From: Castanea sativa
Taxonomy: Eukaryota > Streptophyta > Magnoliopsida > Fagales > Fagaceae
Assembly: GCF_040712315.1 (NCBI RefSeq)
Contig: NC_134013.1
Coordinates: 6,979,001 to 7,043,000, forward strand
Direction: 5' to 3'
DNA length: 64,000 bases
The notes under the pieces were generated by a model, which was not told where the DNA came from, did no database searches, and saw only the letters and a list, made by a program, of their open reading frames with translations. The position numbers were made by a program, and so were the translations under genes. Shown piece after piece: positions 22,418 through 32,364 of this stretch; position 1 is the first letter of the stretch, and each line of letters opens with the position of its first letter.

Positions 22418-23330
22418 CTATAAGTCTTTGGTGATTAAAGCTGAAGTCTCGGCTTCTGTCTGATGCAATACTGCAGCCGATATACACTGCCTGGCTACCG
22501 ATTGGCTACCGAGGATTTCCTCAACACATTCCCCCGAGGGGAATTTAACTTTAACATGTAAGGTAGAGGAGACGGCTCCAAGCGCGTTCAGCCAAGGCCT
22601 GGCGAGGATGGCTGTATATGGAGAGTACGCGTCAACCACAATGAAATCCACCTCAACCGTTTCTGAGCCGGATTGAACGGGCAAACGGATCTGTCCCTTC
22701 GGCATAACGGCTCTCCCTTCAAAGCTTATAAGCGGCGAATCATAAGGAGTAAGGTCTTCCAGCTTCAACCTTAACCCCTTAAATAGATCAGGGTACATGA
22801 TATCTGCACCGCTACCCTGATCTATCATCACCCTCCTCACATCATAGTTCCCTATTCTGAGGGTGACCACAAGAGCATCGTCATGGGGCTGGATAGTCCC
22901 CACCTTATCCTCCTCGGAGAAATCTAAGACGGGCAAAGTGCCCTTCAATCTCTTCGGCCTGCCACCCACATCCTCGGCCTGAGGATGGGAAACCGCCATC
23001 ACCCTAATGGGACTTGAGCCGGTCCTATCAGGGGCAGCGAAGATAACATTAATTGTTCCTAATGCTGGCCGAGATGTATTGTTCCTCTGGTTGTTTGAGC
23101 CAACTTGACTGACCTGCCCAGTGGGCTGACACAAGTGCTGCTTTAACTTTCCCTGACTGACGAGCTGCTCCAGATGGTTCCACAGGGTCCGACAGTTCTC
23201 GGTAGTGTGGCCCACATCCCGGTGGTACTGGCAAAAGAGGTTATGATTCCTCTTCGCAGGGTCTCCTGCCATCTTATCAGGCCATTTAAAGAAGGGTTCC
23301 TTACTGTCCAACGTAATCTCTCCTCGGCCT
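22418..23330 (-). pseudogene. Zinc knuckle and aspartic protease of the Tat element
   Basis: Part of a 347-residue open segment (22418-23461) whose first ~50 residues are out of frame with gag. Real homology begins around KEPFFKWPDKMAGD. A knuckle CQYHRDVGHTTENC (77-90) has His where the second Cys of a classic CCHC box would be. The protease core is VMIDQGSGADIMYPDLF (about 211-227): the catalytic Asp is followed by Gln-Gly instead of Thr/Ser-Gly. The flap-side and dimer motifs IRLPVQSGSETVEVDFIVVDAYSPYTAILARPWL follow. A TAG at 22418 separates it from RT. Protease would cut the polyprotein in the virus-like particle. Comparison with the 49.4-kb copy indicates a deletion near 23310-23335 that also shifts the frame from gag. 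Confidence 0.85.
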
Positions 23331-23399
23331 ATTATTGTGGTATCTGTCCGACCTGAAATCCCTTCTCTCCTGCGGGATAACCTTCTCCTTTCCCTTTCC

Positions 23400-24356
23400 T
23401 TACTGTTGGTCTTCCTCCACTCTCTTATACTCGTCAATACGGTCCATGAGGCGACGTACACTGCGAACAGGCTTTTTAGTCAAAGACTTTCTCAGGTCGT
23501 GATCAGTAGGGAGGCCTACCTTAAAGGTATTAAGCGCCACCTCATCAAAGTTGCCATCTATTTCATTAAACATCTCCCAATAACGATCGGAGTATAATTT
23601 CAACGTCTCCCCTTCCCTCATGGTCATGGATAACAGCGAGTCCAATGGCCGAGGTACTCTACTACACGTAATGAACCGTGATGCGAATGCTCTAGTGAGC
23701 TCCCCAAACGAACTTATAGACCCCGACTTAAGGCCGTTGAACCACCTCATAGCAACAGGTCCCAAGCTAGAGGGGAAAACTTTACACATCAGGGTCTCGT
23801 TGTGAGAGTGCACCGCCATCCTCTGGTTAAAGTGACTCACATGCTCCACCGGATCAGTCTGGCCATTATAGATGGTGAAAGAGGGCTGGGTAAACCTTCT
23901 GGGAAGCCTTCCTTTCTCAATCCTCCATGCAAATGGAGATTTGGAGAGCTGGTGTAACGCCCTACTCATAGCATCGTTGCCTAAGCCCCTAGAATGAGGC
24001 TTCTTACGTCTGCAAGTTGGCTGGTCGTCCTCCTCACCGGAGGATGTTGCACTGGTGGGAGAGCGCGACCTTGAGCTGTAGCCAGCTCCCCTATCCTCCT
24101 CTAAGGAAGAATTAGATGAGGACGGTGAAAACCTACGCTTGGCGCGGCGTAGCTTTCTCTTTAAACGGTTGATTTCCTTCTGCATGGATTTAGAACCCTC
24201 ATCGTGGGTGGTGCTACTCCCACCATGAGTATGGCTGGCGCCTGGGTACTCTGTGTGGACGCTTCCCTCACGATCCCTTCGATGTTCGAGACGCTCGAAA
24301 TGGTCCTCCGGTTGTGATCCCTGTGACTCTACATGGTAAGAGCCTAAGCTTGCCAT
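23400..24356 (-). CDS. Gag of the 11.67-kb Tat element
   Basis: 318-residue capsid-type protein starting MASLGSYHVESQGS, 47 bp inside the primer site, so the start is well placed. The N-terminal part is charged and Ser-rich, with a basic helix MQKEINRLKRKLRRAKRRFS (about 58-78) and Ser/Arg-rich linker. The C-terminal half is the Retrotrans_gag fold: LPRRFTQPSFTIYNGQTDPVEHVSHF, MCKVFPSSLGPVAMRWFNGL, FGELTRAFASRFI, LKLYSDRYWEMFNEI and LRKSLTKKPVRSVRRLMDRI. It ends at a TAA after EEDQQ where the sister copy reads through, so gag has lost its link to the zinc knuckle. It would coat the RNA and form particles. Confidence 0.88.
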   Translation of the reverse strand: MASLGSYHVESQGSQPEDHFERLEHRRDREGSVHTEYPGASHTHGGSSTTHDEGSKSMQKEINRLKRKLRRAKRRFSPSSSNSSLEEDRGAGYSSRSRSPTSATSSGEEDDQPTCRRKKPHSRGLGNDAMSRALHQLSKSPFAWRIEKGRLPRRFTQPSFTIYNGQTDPVEHVSHFNQRMAVHSHNETLMCKVFPSSLGPVAMRWFNGLKSGSISSFGELTRAFASRFITCSRVPRPLDSLLSMTMREGETLKLYSDRYWEMFNEIDGNFDEVALNTFKVGLPTDHDLRKSLTKKPVRSVRRLMDRIDEYKRVEEDQQ

Positions 24357-24384
24357 AATATCCCTACCTCTTCTAGACTAGAGT

Positions 24385-24403
24385 TCCCACAGACGGCGCC
24401 AAT
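24385..24403 (-). other. Primer-binding site of the 11.67-kb element
   Basis: Minus-strand sequence directly after the 5' LTR is ATTGGCGCCGTCTGTGGGAA. TGGCGCCG is a common start of plant Ty3 primer sites that pair with a tRNA 3' end (tRNA-Asp-like in its first bases); the exact primer is not determined. Confidence 0.8.
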
Positions 24404-25153
24404 TGTAAGCACACAATTGCACCTGGCCCCAAGAACAGTTACGGGCTCAGGCCCAATGAGCCTTAAACAATATGAATTTGTAGAGTGTGGGCTTGAAACC
24501 CAGGTTAGAAGTGACTAAGGATTAAATGACAAGTCAAAGATTGCTAACACTTGAAAACAACAAGGAATATTGTAAATCAACCTCCTCGGATGTAAGCCGA
24601 GAGTTGTTCTTATATTATCTCTTCCTCTTTTTTCTTTTTCTTTTTGATTACAAAAAAGTCAGTCCCCTTTCTCTGTTCTAGGTTGCTCCTTAAATACTCT
24701 TCCTTTTAATACTTTGTACACGTGTTGCCCTAACTCCCCCTTAGCCTAGATATTTCTTTTCTCAGTGCCTTTGAATAGTAACCAGAAGTTTCACTTCCAC
24801 TGTTCAGGTGTCACTTCCCCATTAATGCGGCCAGGGTGGTAGGTGCAGGGTCTTTAATGTGGAGGTGGCAGCCTTTATCTTTGGTATTTCCCTAACATCG
24901 GTGCTTCCAGGACATTCAAGGGTTCACCCCTTTTAACCATTGGTCTTGGCCGTGTCGTTCCCTAACCTTTACCATGAAGTCCTTGGTTCTCCAGTATCCG
25001 TCCGAGGAGAAATTCACCCTCGGCTGGATCCTCGGATCTTCAGCGTATGGGCTGACCCGTAGTACTAACAAATTCTAAACTCAAGAGCAGGTCGGCCTTC
25101 TTTAGCATGGCCCAAAGGCCCACCTTCCCATCAGGGTCTTTTTACTCCCCACA
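24404..25153 (-). repeat. 5' LTR of the 11.67-kb Tat element
   Basis: 750 bp, TGTAAGCACACAATTGCACC to TTTTTACTCCCCACA, matching 13488-14237 across its full length. It is followed on the right by the second copy of the GTTTA duplication. It should hold the promoter of the minus-strand gag-pol transcript. Confidence 0.92.
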
Positions 25154-25255
25154 GTTTATATAAAACACATTGGTTATTACATATGTGTAAGTTATGGATA
25201 TTAATATTTGTTACAGTTCTCATAAAAAAAATTGTTACCACTAAAAATCTTAACT

Positions 25256-25421
25256 CTTTTTTTAATTTATTTTTTATACAAATTAGAAATTCTACTCTAA
25301 CCCAACTTAAGTGTATATGTGTGAATTTTTCTTCTCGAAACTTGACCCTTATTCTCTTACCTCACTAGAATTTTGTACTTGTAGAGTAACAATTGCACTA
25401 AATGTACGTGCGTGGTAGTAC
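25256..25421 (-). mobile_element. SINE copy A (tRNA-derived)
   Basis: About 166 bp flanked by a perfect 10-bp duplication AATCTTAACT (25246-25255 and 25422-25431). The T-rich left end is the minus-strand poly-A tail. It shares TAGAAATTCTACTCTAACC, a GTGTATATGTGTG block and a CTTGTAGAGT block with copies B and C but is the most diverged in its 5' (right) half. Confidence 0.78.
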
Positions 25422-25512
25422 AATCTTAACTTTTAAGTGTTTGTGATTATACTGTTTCTATTTTAAAAAATATTCATTTCTATGTTAGTTATATTTTTGG
25501 TGATTTTGATAG

Positions 25513-25688
25513 TTTTTATTTATTTTTTTTATTTTTTTATATAAAATAGAATTTCTACTCTAACCTAAGTCAAGTATATATGTGTGTAAAGCTCCCTCTT
25601 AGAAACTTGAATTTCGGCCCTTGCCCTCCACACTCCACAAGTATTTATACTTGTGGAGTGATCACCGCACCAAGGGTGCACGGTGGAG
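25513..25688 (-). mobile_element. SINE copy B (tRNA-derived)
   Basis: About 176 bp between 12-bp duplications TGATTTTGATAG (25501-25512 and 25689-25700). On the minus strand it has an A-box-like TTGGTGCGGTGATCACTCC, a hairpin CACAAGTATAAATACTTGTG, a B-box-like AATTCAAGTTTCT, a GGGAGCTT stretch and an A-rich 3' tail. These are the hallmarks of RNA polymerase III-transcribed, tRNA-derived SINEs. Confidence 0.85.
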
Positions 25689-25700
25689 TGATTTTGATAG

Positions 25701-26290
25701 CTATTAGTTTGTATAGCTTATAATAGATATAAATTATGATTAATAAAATTGATTTTAATATATAGTAATTAAATTTCAAATATTGATCATATCTATAATT
25801 TATAATCTATAATATTCACATAAACTTGATGACATTCAACTTTTGGTTAATCTCATAATATTGTGTTATGTAAGCTTTGAGATCTCATAAATTTACACAT
25901 CATTATTCTCATACATAATATATTATATGTTCTTTAAATAGTAAAATATATATTTGCATACTCAAACATGATTTTAATAGATATCTATTAATAATTATTA
26001 TATTTATCAAATTTCATAATTTTAAAAAAATTGTATTATATTAATTTTTCTTGTACATTGCACGCAAGTGATAGCATAATTTTTCAAAAATTGTTTTGTT
26101 GTATAGTAATTAGTACGTACGTACTATTGGGTATACATTTCCTTTCATGGGTCCTTGCTTTTCATAGCTATCATGATCTCACAAGTTAAGCTAAAAAAAC
26201 ACGATTGTTTGGCGTCATGTGTCCGTGTATATATGCGTCCTTGCTTCACAGCTTCGTGATCTCACAAGTTAAGCTATAAAATACAAGATG
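25701..26290. other. AT-rich spacer with a short direct duplication
   Basis: Very AT-rich and without genes. Near its right end, TCCTTGCTT...TGATCTCACAAGTTAAGCT occurs at about 26151-26192 and again at about 26238-26275, an ~88-bp tandem duplication just before the P450 relic. Confidence 0.55.
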
Positions 26291-26299
26291 CCAAGATTG

Positions 26300-27190
26300 T
26301 TTGCTTCAGAGCCCCATTCTAACCACACCCCCCCCCCCCCCCCCGGCCAAAAAAAATGTACCTTGCAGATTATGACTGCAGGAGGCAGCGACACTACCAC
26401 AATTACCCTAACTTGGGTAATAGCGCTAGCTACTGCTAAACAACTGCCATGTGTTGAAGAATGCACAAGATGAGCTTGATGTCCAAGCAGGAAAGGAAAG
26501 AATTGTTAATGAATCAGACATCAGTAAGCTAGTCTATCTCCAAGCCATAGTTAAAGAGACATTACGTTTATATCCCCCAGGTCGATTATCAGCACCACAC
26601 GTATTTTCTGGAATTGCATTATAGGTGATACTATGTTCCAAAAGGAACTCGATTAATCACAAACCTTTGGAAAATCTAAACAGATCCACGCATATAGCCA
26701 GACCCATTAGAGTTCAAGCCCGAAAGATTTCTCACTACCCACCAGAATGTTGATGTTAGGAGTCAAAATTTCGAATTGCTCCCATTTGGAAGTGGTAGAA
26801 CAGCATGCCCTGGAATATCTTTTGCCCTTCAAATGGTTCCCTTAGCACTGGCTAGTTTTCTACACGTGTATGATATCTCAATGCCCTCGGATGCAAGGTT
26901 GATATGACCGAGACAATTGGACTCACAAACCACAAAGCCACCTCACTTGAAGTTCTCATCAAACCTCGCCTACACCCTCCAAGCTTTATGGATTAAAGAC
27001 TGTCTAATAGAATTCATGTGCAGCAGTACGTGCATGTCTAAGAATTGTGTTTTGATCAAAATTTGCCATGATTTGACTGTACCTTGTTGGTAGGTGTGCC
27101 AAATTGCAGGACACTATGAGTTTACTGTTGTAAATGGAAATAACAATGCCTAATTGGAGAATATGGTTATTTCTCCGCCTTCATTATGTT
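26300..27190 (+). pseudogene. CYP82-type cytochrome P450 relic, 3' exon and UTR only
   Basis: Homologous to the second exon of the locus at 36127-39393, including the end of its intron (acceptor CTTGCAG ending 26368), with homology running on into the 3' UTR to about 27190. Visible P450 pieces: TAGGSDTTTITLTW (oxygen-binding I helix, AGGxDT), [20 protein letters not shown] (ExxR in KETLR), FKPERF, and [25 protein letters not shown] with the haem-ligand Cys. Frameshifts occur soon after the I helix, near the EFS/GTR region and at DARLI, so it is dead. No first exon lies to its left. A 16-base C-run at 26329-26344 sits in the intron remnant. Membrane-bound plant P450s of this family oxidise specialised metabolites; the substrate cannot be told. 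Confidence 0.85.
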
Positions 27191-27366
27191 GGGCTAGCTT
27201 TTCTTGCTAAAACGTGTGCTATGGCATTACCGATAAGTTTAACGTTGTTGAGTGAAGATAACCTAAACCCAGAGAAGAGAAATTTGCAATCATTGATCAT
27301 TTTCTTTAAATATGATGGGGATTTAGTGGAGATTGTAATTATGAAATTAATAGAATTTAAACTCAA
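27184..27366 (-). pseudogene. Possible LINE RNase H tail fragment
   Basis: Minus-strand translation ends NDCKFLFSGFRLSSLNNVKLIGNAIAHVLARKASPT, which resembles the last part of plant LINE RNase H domains (DC...F......R.GN..AH.LAR.A). No catalytic residues lie within it and no adjoining LINE sequence was recognised. It begins where homology of the two P450 3' UTRs ends, so it could be an insertion point. Confidence 0.4.
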
Positions 27367-27399
27367 TTTAAAATTATAACTGAGAAAAATGATGAGTAC

Positions 27400-27921
27400 A
27401 ATTGTGATGTTTCAAAAACTTATATGACCGAGAATAAAAAAAAAAAAAACAAATATAATTGATTTATATATTATATATTTAATTCAAGACTTCCGTGGCG
27501 AACATCACCTTTTGATGAAGATGTCTCCCTAGAGGCACTTGCACCTACTGCTATGTATAGATATTTTTTTGCAGAGTCTATTCCAAGTTTCCAACTATAT
27601 ATAGATGGGGTGATTGGAATTTACCAATCAAGCACCTGGTGAATCAGTGAAGAAAGAAGAATAAATAAATAAAGGGGAAAGAGATTGAAGAGAAATAGTG
27701 AAAATGGAAAAAGATAGTGGAAAGAGAGATAGAGATAGAGAATCGTTGGGATAGAGAGAGTGAAGAAAAAAGAAAGGGATAAAATTGAAGGGGGTGGTGG
27801 TAAGTTGAATGTGTGGTGGGGATAAAGTGAGGAAAAATAAAAAGGGAAGTGGGTTGGATTGAATGGTGGGAAATAAATTGGGGGGAAAAATAATTAAAAA
27901 CAAAAAAGAGATAAAAGGAAA
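27400..27921. other. Purine-rich spacer
   Basis: From about 27640 to 27920 the plus strand is strongly purine-biased (GA-rich, few C), giving long low-complexity minus-strand ORFs rich in Phe, Ser and Leu. These are compositional artefacts. Nothing else is recognised. Confidence 0.5.
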
Positions 27922-27931
27922 AGTATTTCAA

Positions 27932-28089
27932 TTTTTTTTTTTTTTACAAGATAGAATTCTACTCTAGCCTAATCTAAATGTATATGTGTGTGAAGCTCCC
28001 TCCTAGAGACTTAAACCCTCGCCCTTACTCCACACCCCACAAGCACTTATACTTGTGGAGTGACCATGGCACCAAGGGTGTGTGGTGGT
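27932..28089 (-). mobile_element. SINE copy C (tRNA-derived)
   Basis: About 158 bp with a T-run on its left (minus-strand poly-A tail) and near-perfect 10-bp duplications AGTATTTCAA / AGTATTTAAA (27922-27931 and 28090-28099). The minus strand shows A-box-like TTGGTGCCATGGTCACTCC and B-box-like GGGTTTAAGTCTC, then GGGAGCTTCACACACATATA. It is the best-preserved copy of the family. Confidence 0.87.
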
Positions 28090-28143
28090 AGTATTTAAAC
28101 TATAAGTATGTAATGGATAATAATAAAAACAATATTTTATTTT

Positions 28144-28301
28144 GGAAAATTATTATTTACTCTTGGAGTACCATAAATGCGTACTTCTTTCTCTCACATG
28201 AATGGTAGGTCCTACTAATTAAATTCATAGTAGGACCCATCATTTATGTGAGATGGAGGAGGACGCATTAATGGTACTCTAGGAGTACCTATAAATTTTC
28301 C
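28144..28301. mobile_element. 158-bp MITE with 8-bp target duplication
   Basis: Termini GGAAAATTATTATTTACTC and, reverse-complemented, GGAAAATTTATAGGTACTC. The inverted similarity continues inward through AGTACCATAAATGCGT / AGTACCATTAATGCGT. TTTATTTT flanks both sides (28136-28143 and 28302-28309). Almost the whole element can fold on itself. An 8-bp duplication fits hAT-type (or Mutator-type) non-autonomous elements. Confidence 0.82.
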
Positions 28302-28309
28302 TTTATTTT

Positions 28310-28920
28310 GGGATTGTATGTAATGAATATCAATTATAATGAATTTTTATTTGTAAAATATATTTATAAGAAACAATTAATTCTTTTTGTTACTATGGTC
28401 TTACTAATAATATAGTCATACTAATAAAATTGGTTGAATGTGAGAAAATGCATTCTACATAATCTACACTTCTTCAAACTTATTCAACATAATCATTTAT
28501 TAATAAAAGTTTCGGCAAAATACCTTACACAATTTTTTAGAATAACACATGATCGATGAGGATACATCATTCAAAATGCATTATGTTGAAGCATTTTTAA
28601 GGAATGCACGACGGCCTCATTCTTTTGAAAGATATCTATACTAGAAGGAAAATGTAGAGAAAAAAACCATGGGTAGCTCTGAAAATTATCCACCATAAAA
28701 TAAAAATTACAATTTTGCCAAACTTGAGTTTACAAAAAATTGGATATACAATAAATAAATCTCAATGAGTAAAATATAATCTCACCACAAAACCAATAGC
28801 AAAGATCTTCCCTTTGAACTCTTCAACTCTCTATAATTGCCCAAAAACATCCAAGAGAACTTCACAAATTTATTTTCCTTATGCAGGTTGAGCATAGCTT
28901 TAGAAAAGAAAAATGTCTTA
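28310..28920. other. AT-rich spacer
   Basis: No gene, repeat or RNA is recognised between the MITE and the poly-T tract that starts the next LINE. Confidence 0.6.
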
Positions 28921-29065
28921 ATTTTTTTTTTTTTTTTTGGTAAAAGGGAAAAAAAACAACTAACTAAACAGCAAAAGAAGAAACAGGACAGCGCCTGGGG
29001 TAATACAGCCCATTAACATCAGAAAGAAGCGCAAACTCCAGGTCCATAGGCGGACTATGGAATAG

Positions 29066-29782
29066 CTAAAACTCATGAGCTTGATTAGTGCCCATCCTAG
29101 CTAAGGTGTCAGCACATCTATTAGCTTCCCGGTAGCAGTGGTTGATGCAAATCTGATGAAATTGAGCAATCAAGTGCCTGCAGTCATCTATAAGAGGGGA
29201 TTTTGCTTCGCTTAAGTTATCAAGCCTTGCAAGAAAATCAACAACAGCCTTGGCATCTAACTCAACTTCAACCAGTAGTAAGTTCTTTTGTAGACACACA
29301 TTTAGACCATCCCTCAAGGCCCAAATCTCAGCTATGAAGCTCGATGAATTCCCGATTTTTCTAGCAAATCCGACCACCCAATTGCCATCCTTATCTCGGA
29401 CTAAACCCCCACACCCAGCGATCCCGAGGTTCCCTAAAGCAGAGCCGTCAGTGTTGAGCTTCACCCACCCACTAGCAGGTTTTTCCCACTTAATGAATTT
29501 TGTGGTCATTCTGGGAGCATTTCTAGGAGACAGAGTGCAGTGAAAAAACTCCGAGGATTTGCTCAATATTTCGGGGATGAGGCTATGGTGGGCTGATTTA
29601 TTTTGAAACACCAACAGGTTTCTTTTTAACCAAATAGACCAGATAGCGAATAGGAAAACAAACTTCCAGGGAAGCTGATTAGGAGAGTAGGGGTAATTAA
29701 ACATACCGTTATCAGCCAGCCAGTCCTCCAATTCACTAACAAAGAATCTATCACCAAGCCTACCTCTCCTAGCTAAATCCAA
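29066..29782 (-). pseudogene. LINE ORF2 RNase H domain
   Basis: 238-residue open segment. WVKLNTDGSALGNLGIAGCGG supplies the first Asp, SFIAEIWALRDGL the Glu, VEVELDAKAVVDFL the second Asp, and YREANRCADTLARMG the C-terminal Asp region, so all catalytic positions are present. The first part (YSPNQLPWKFVFLFAIWSIWLKRNLLVFQN) is the usual spacer after zf-RVT. A missing G after GATATTTG near 29785 puts it out of frame with the upstream zf-RVT segment. Confidence 0.9.
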
Positions 29783-31302
29783 ATATCTTTAATTACCTGG
29801 CAATCCCTTAAAGCATGCATAATTGTTTCTGGCTGTTGGAGGCAGAGGGGACAAATAACATCCAAACAGATTCCTCTAGCAGCTAAGCAAGCTTTTACTC
29901 CTAAGCTCTTGTGATAGCACTTCCAAAGAAAAAATTGAATCCGAGGAAGGATATTAAGCTTCCATATCCACTGCCCTTTAAAAGCATGAGTGTTCTCATT
30001 TCCTGAGGCAATCCTATAAGCGCTTTTAAGATCAAAATTGCCATTATGAGAGCCGGCCCATGCTAATGTGTCTTGACTTCTTGCCACAATAGCATACGGA
30101 GTTGCTTGAATGCCTCCTGCAATATCTTGGGGCAAAGGAAACGAAATACTTGACCAGTTCCAACCTTCTGCTGAAATGACTTCTTTAACTTTCCTGTTAG
30201 ACTCCTCCAACGAAAAAGGCCCTTCAATAAGCTTTCTTAAGGGGCCTGAGCTTGTCCATTTATCAAACCATAAGTTCAGATTGCTATCCCTCCCAATGTT
30301 CCAGATAGTGCCTTTTTGAAAGGTGTCCTTCCCTTTTTTCATAGCTGCCCAAACCCGAGAACATGGGAGCTTATCCCCATTTCTAGACCTCAATCTTTGA
30401 GGCGAGCAATATTTCATCCTTAAAACAGTGGCCCATGGAGCACTTGACTCAGTATGGAAGCGCCAATTAAGCTTAGCCACTAAAGCTGTGTTTCTCCCTT
30501 TAGCTGACTGCAGCCCCAAACCTCCTTCTTTTTTCAATCTAGTCACCTTCTCCCATCCTACTCAATGAATCTTTTTATCTGAATCTGAGGAATCCCAAAG
30601 AAAATTCCTATTAACTCTGTCTATGCTGTCAAGAATTTTACCAGGGAGATATGCACATTGCATAGTGTATGATGGGATTGTTGACGAAGCAGATTGAATC
30701 AGCACTGTTCTTCCAGCCATAGATAAAAGATTTGCTTTCCAACCTGACAATTTTTGTTTCACACGATCCAACACAAAATTAAAATCCTGATTAGAAGACC
30801 CCGGATGTTTAATGTGAATTCCAAGATATTTTACGATGTTGGAAGTGGATTGGAAGCCAAGAATATCACTAAGAGTCTCTCTAAGATCACTGTCTACATT
30901 AGGAGAGAAATAGACCCGAGATTTAACTTCACTCACCGTCTGACCCGATTTGCTACAAAAAACATCCAACACACCTCTGATTGTGGAGCAATTAATCTGA
31001 TCAGCTTTGGCAAATAGCACTAGATCATCCGCAAATATTAAATGAGAGAAAGCCAGACCACTTTTGGAAGATCTCACCGGCTTCCACAGATTTTCACTAC
31101 ACTTCTCCTCAATGAGCTGCCCTATTTAATCCATGCAAATAATGAAGAGGTAAGGCAAGAGCGGATCACCTTGCCTAATCCCTCTGGAAGGATACAAAGG
31201 CGGAAGGCACCCTCCATTGAAAAGGATGGAAGTAGACACTGACAAAACACAGCTCATGATAAGATCAACCAAACTACAAGGAGTGTTAATTCTAATAAGC
31301 AT
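29773..31302 (-). pseudogene. LINE ORF2: RT C-terminal half and zf-RVT
   Basis: From upstream: 31078-31302 is homologous but closed by stops and contains a [13 protein letters not shown] motif. 30562-31077 carries the RT catalytic FADDLVLF and KYLGIHIKH...LSMAGRTVLIQSASSTIPSYTMQ. A TGA near 30562 replaces a residue before VGWEKVTRLKKEGGLGL. 29773-30546 continues with WDKW-type and zf-RVT signatures: WIWKLNILPRIQFFLWKCYHKSLGVKACLAARGI and CPLCLQQPETIMHALRDCQVIKDIW. Together they would form the RT palm/thumb and the zinc-finger-like region that binds template. Confidence 0.88.
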
Positions 31303-32364
31303 TTACCTTATAAAACTCCACTCTAACTTATCGTAGGCCTTCTCAAGATCAATCTTTATTGCCATATATCCCTCTTTACCCTTGGAGCGGCTGATAGTGT
31401 GAATAATTTCCTGGGCTATAATGGCATTATCAGTGCCACGCCTTCCTGGAACAAAAGCCGTTTGTAGCGGACTAATAACAGAACTTAGGAATGGTCTCAG
31501 CCTTGCCACTATGATCTTAGTGACAATTTTATACACTGTATTACATAGACTTATCGGTCTAAAGTTGCTTAGAGTCTCAGGACCTTGGATCTTAGGAATA
31601 AGCGCTATATGAGTCTTGTTCAGATACTCAGGCATTTTTCTTTCAGCAAAATTTTTTTTCACTTCTTTGATGACTGACTCACCTACAATCAACCAAAAAT
31701 GCTGGTAAAATCCTGCATGAAGGCCGTCCGGACCAGGAGCCTTATAAGCTTTCACGGACCAAAGACCAGCTTTGATCTCTTCTGTAGTTACTTCATGATC
31801 CATAATGTCTTGGACAGTATCAGAGAACTTGGCCTGCCAGTGACAACTAGAGGAATGAACCCTAAGAGAAACTTCTTGAGATGAGGAGTAAATCTCACTA
31901 AAACCTCTTTGCACAAACTCCATAACCTGCTGCTCCTCATTTATCCAATCACCCACTGAATTTTTAATGGTTGTGATCTTATTGCGCATTCTTCTAACAA
32001 GTGTAAACATGTGGAAAAAAGACGTATTGCGATCACCATGGATCGACCAATTAATTTGAGATTTAAGAGCCCACAACTCCCCTTCTTGGCTGAGAACATT
32101 ATCAAGCTCTAACAGAAGATTTTTCTCTAAATCCACAAGAGATGCCGAAGGGGTAATGGCCATAGCTCTTTGAATGCCATTGAGCCAGGCCATTATCCTC
32201 TTTTTCTTAGCAAACACATTACCAAAATGGGATTTGTTCCAATCCTTCGCATCCCTGGTGAATCTCCTAATGGCCTCAGATAACTCATTGGTATGACTCC
32301 AAGCACCCGAAACAACCCCAGAAAATGTAACATCAGAAAGCCAAAAACTTTGGAATTTAAACGG
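31303..32364 (-). pseudogene. LINE ORF2: linker and N-terminal RT
   Basis: Open segment 31303-32217, continuous upstream to a TGA at 32365-32367 that is likely a mutated CGA (Arg) codon before PFKFQSFWL. Motifs: [88 protein letters not shown] and MAIKIDLEKAYDKLEW, which contains the first catalytic Asp. It runs into a stop at 31303. Confidence 0.9.

Larger units (their letters stand above)
13488..25153 (-). mobile_element. Complete 11.67-kb Tat-lineage Ty3/gypsy retrotransposon
   Basis: Two 750-bp LTRs (13488-14237 and 24404-25153), each TG...CA, flanked by a perfect 5-bp duplication GTTTA (13483-13487 and 25154-25158). The element is on the minus strand: primer site next to the right LTR, then gag, protease, RT, RNase H, second RNase H, integrase, a 151-bp tandem array, an antisense extra ORF on the plus strand, a polypurine tract and the left LTR. 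This architecture (second RNase H, 3' tandem repeats, antisense aORF) is that of the plant Tat group. By eye the LTRs differ at roughly 17-20 positions, mostly transitions. Gag-pol has several in-frame stops, one deletion-frameshift and a damaged integrase, so it is not autonomous now. Confidence 0.95.

Noticed and set aside
23400..23461. Overlap of gag and protease frames as programmed ribosomal frameshifting
   Set aside because: Homology of the protease frame begins only near 23330, and the related copy shows missing linker DNA there, so the frame change is better explained by a deletion.
27628..27931. Overlapping Phe/Ser/Leu-rich minus-strand ORFs suggestive of membrane proteins
   Set aside because: They are the complement of a purine-biased tract, in two frames at once, with no other coding signal.
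25256..28089. tRNA genes
   Set aside because: A- and B-box-like words are present, but there is no tRNA cloverleaf or anticodon arm; poly-A-type tails and target duplications identify SINEs.
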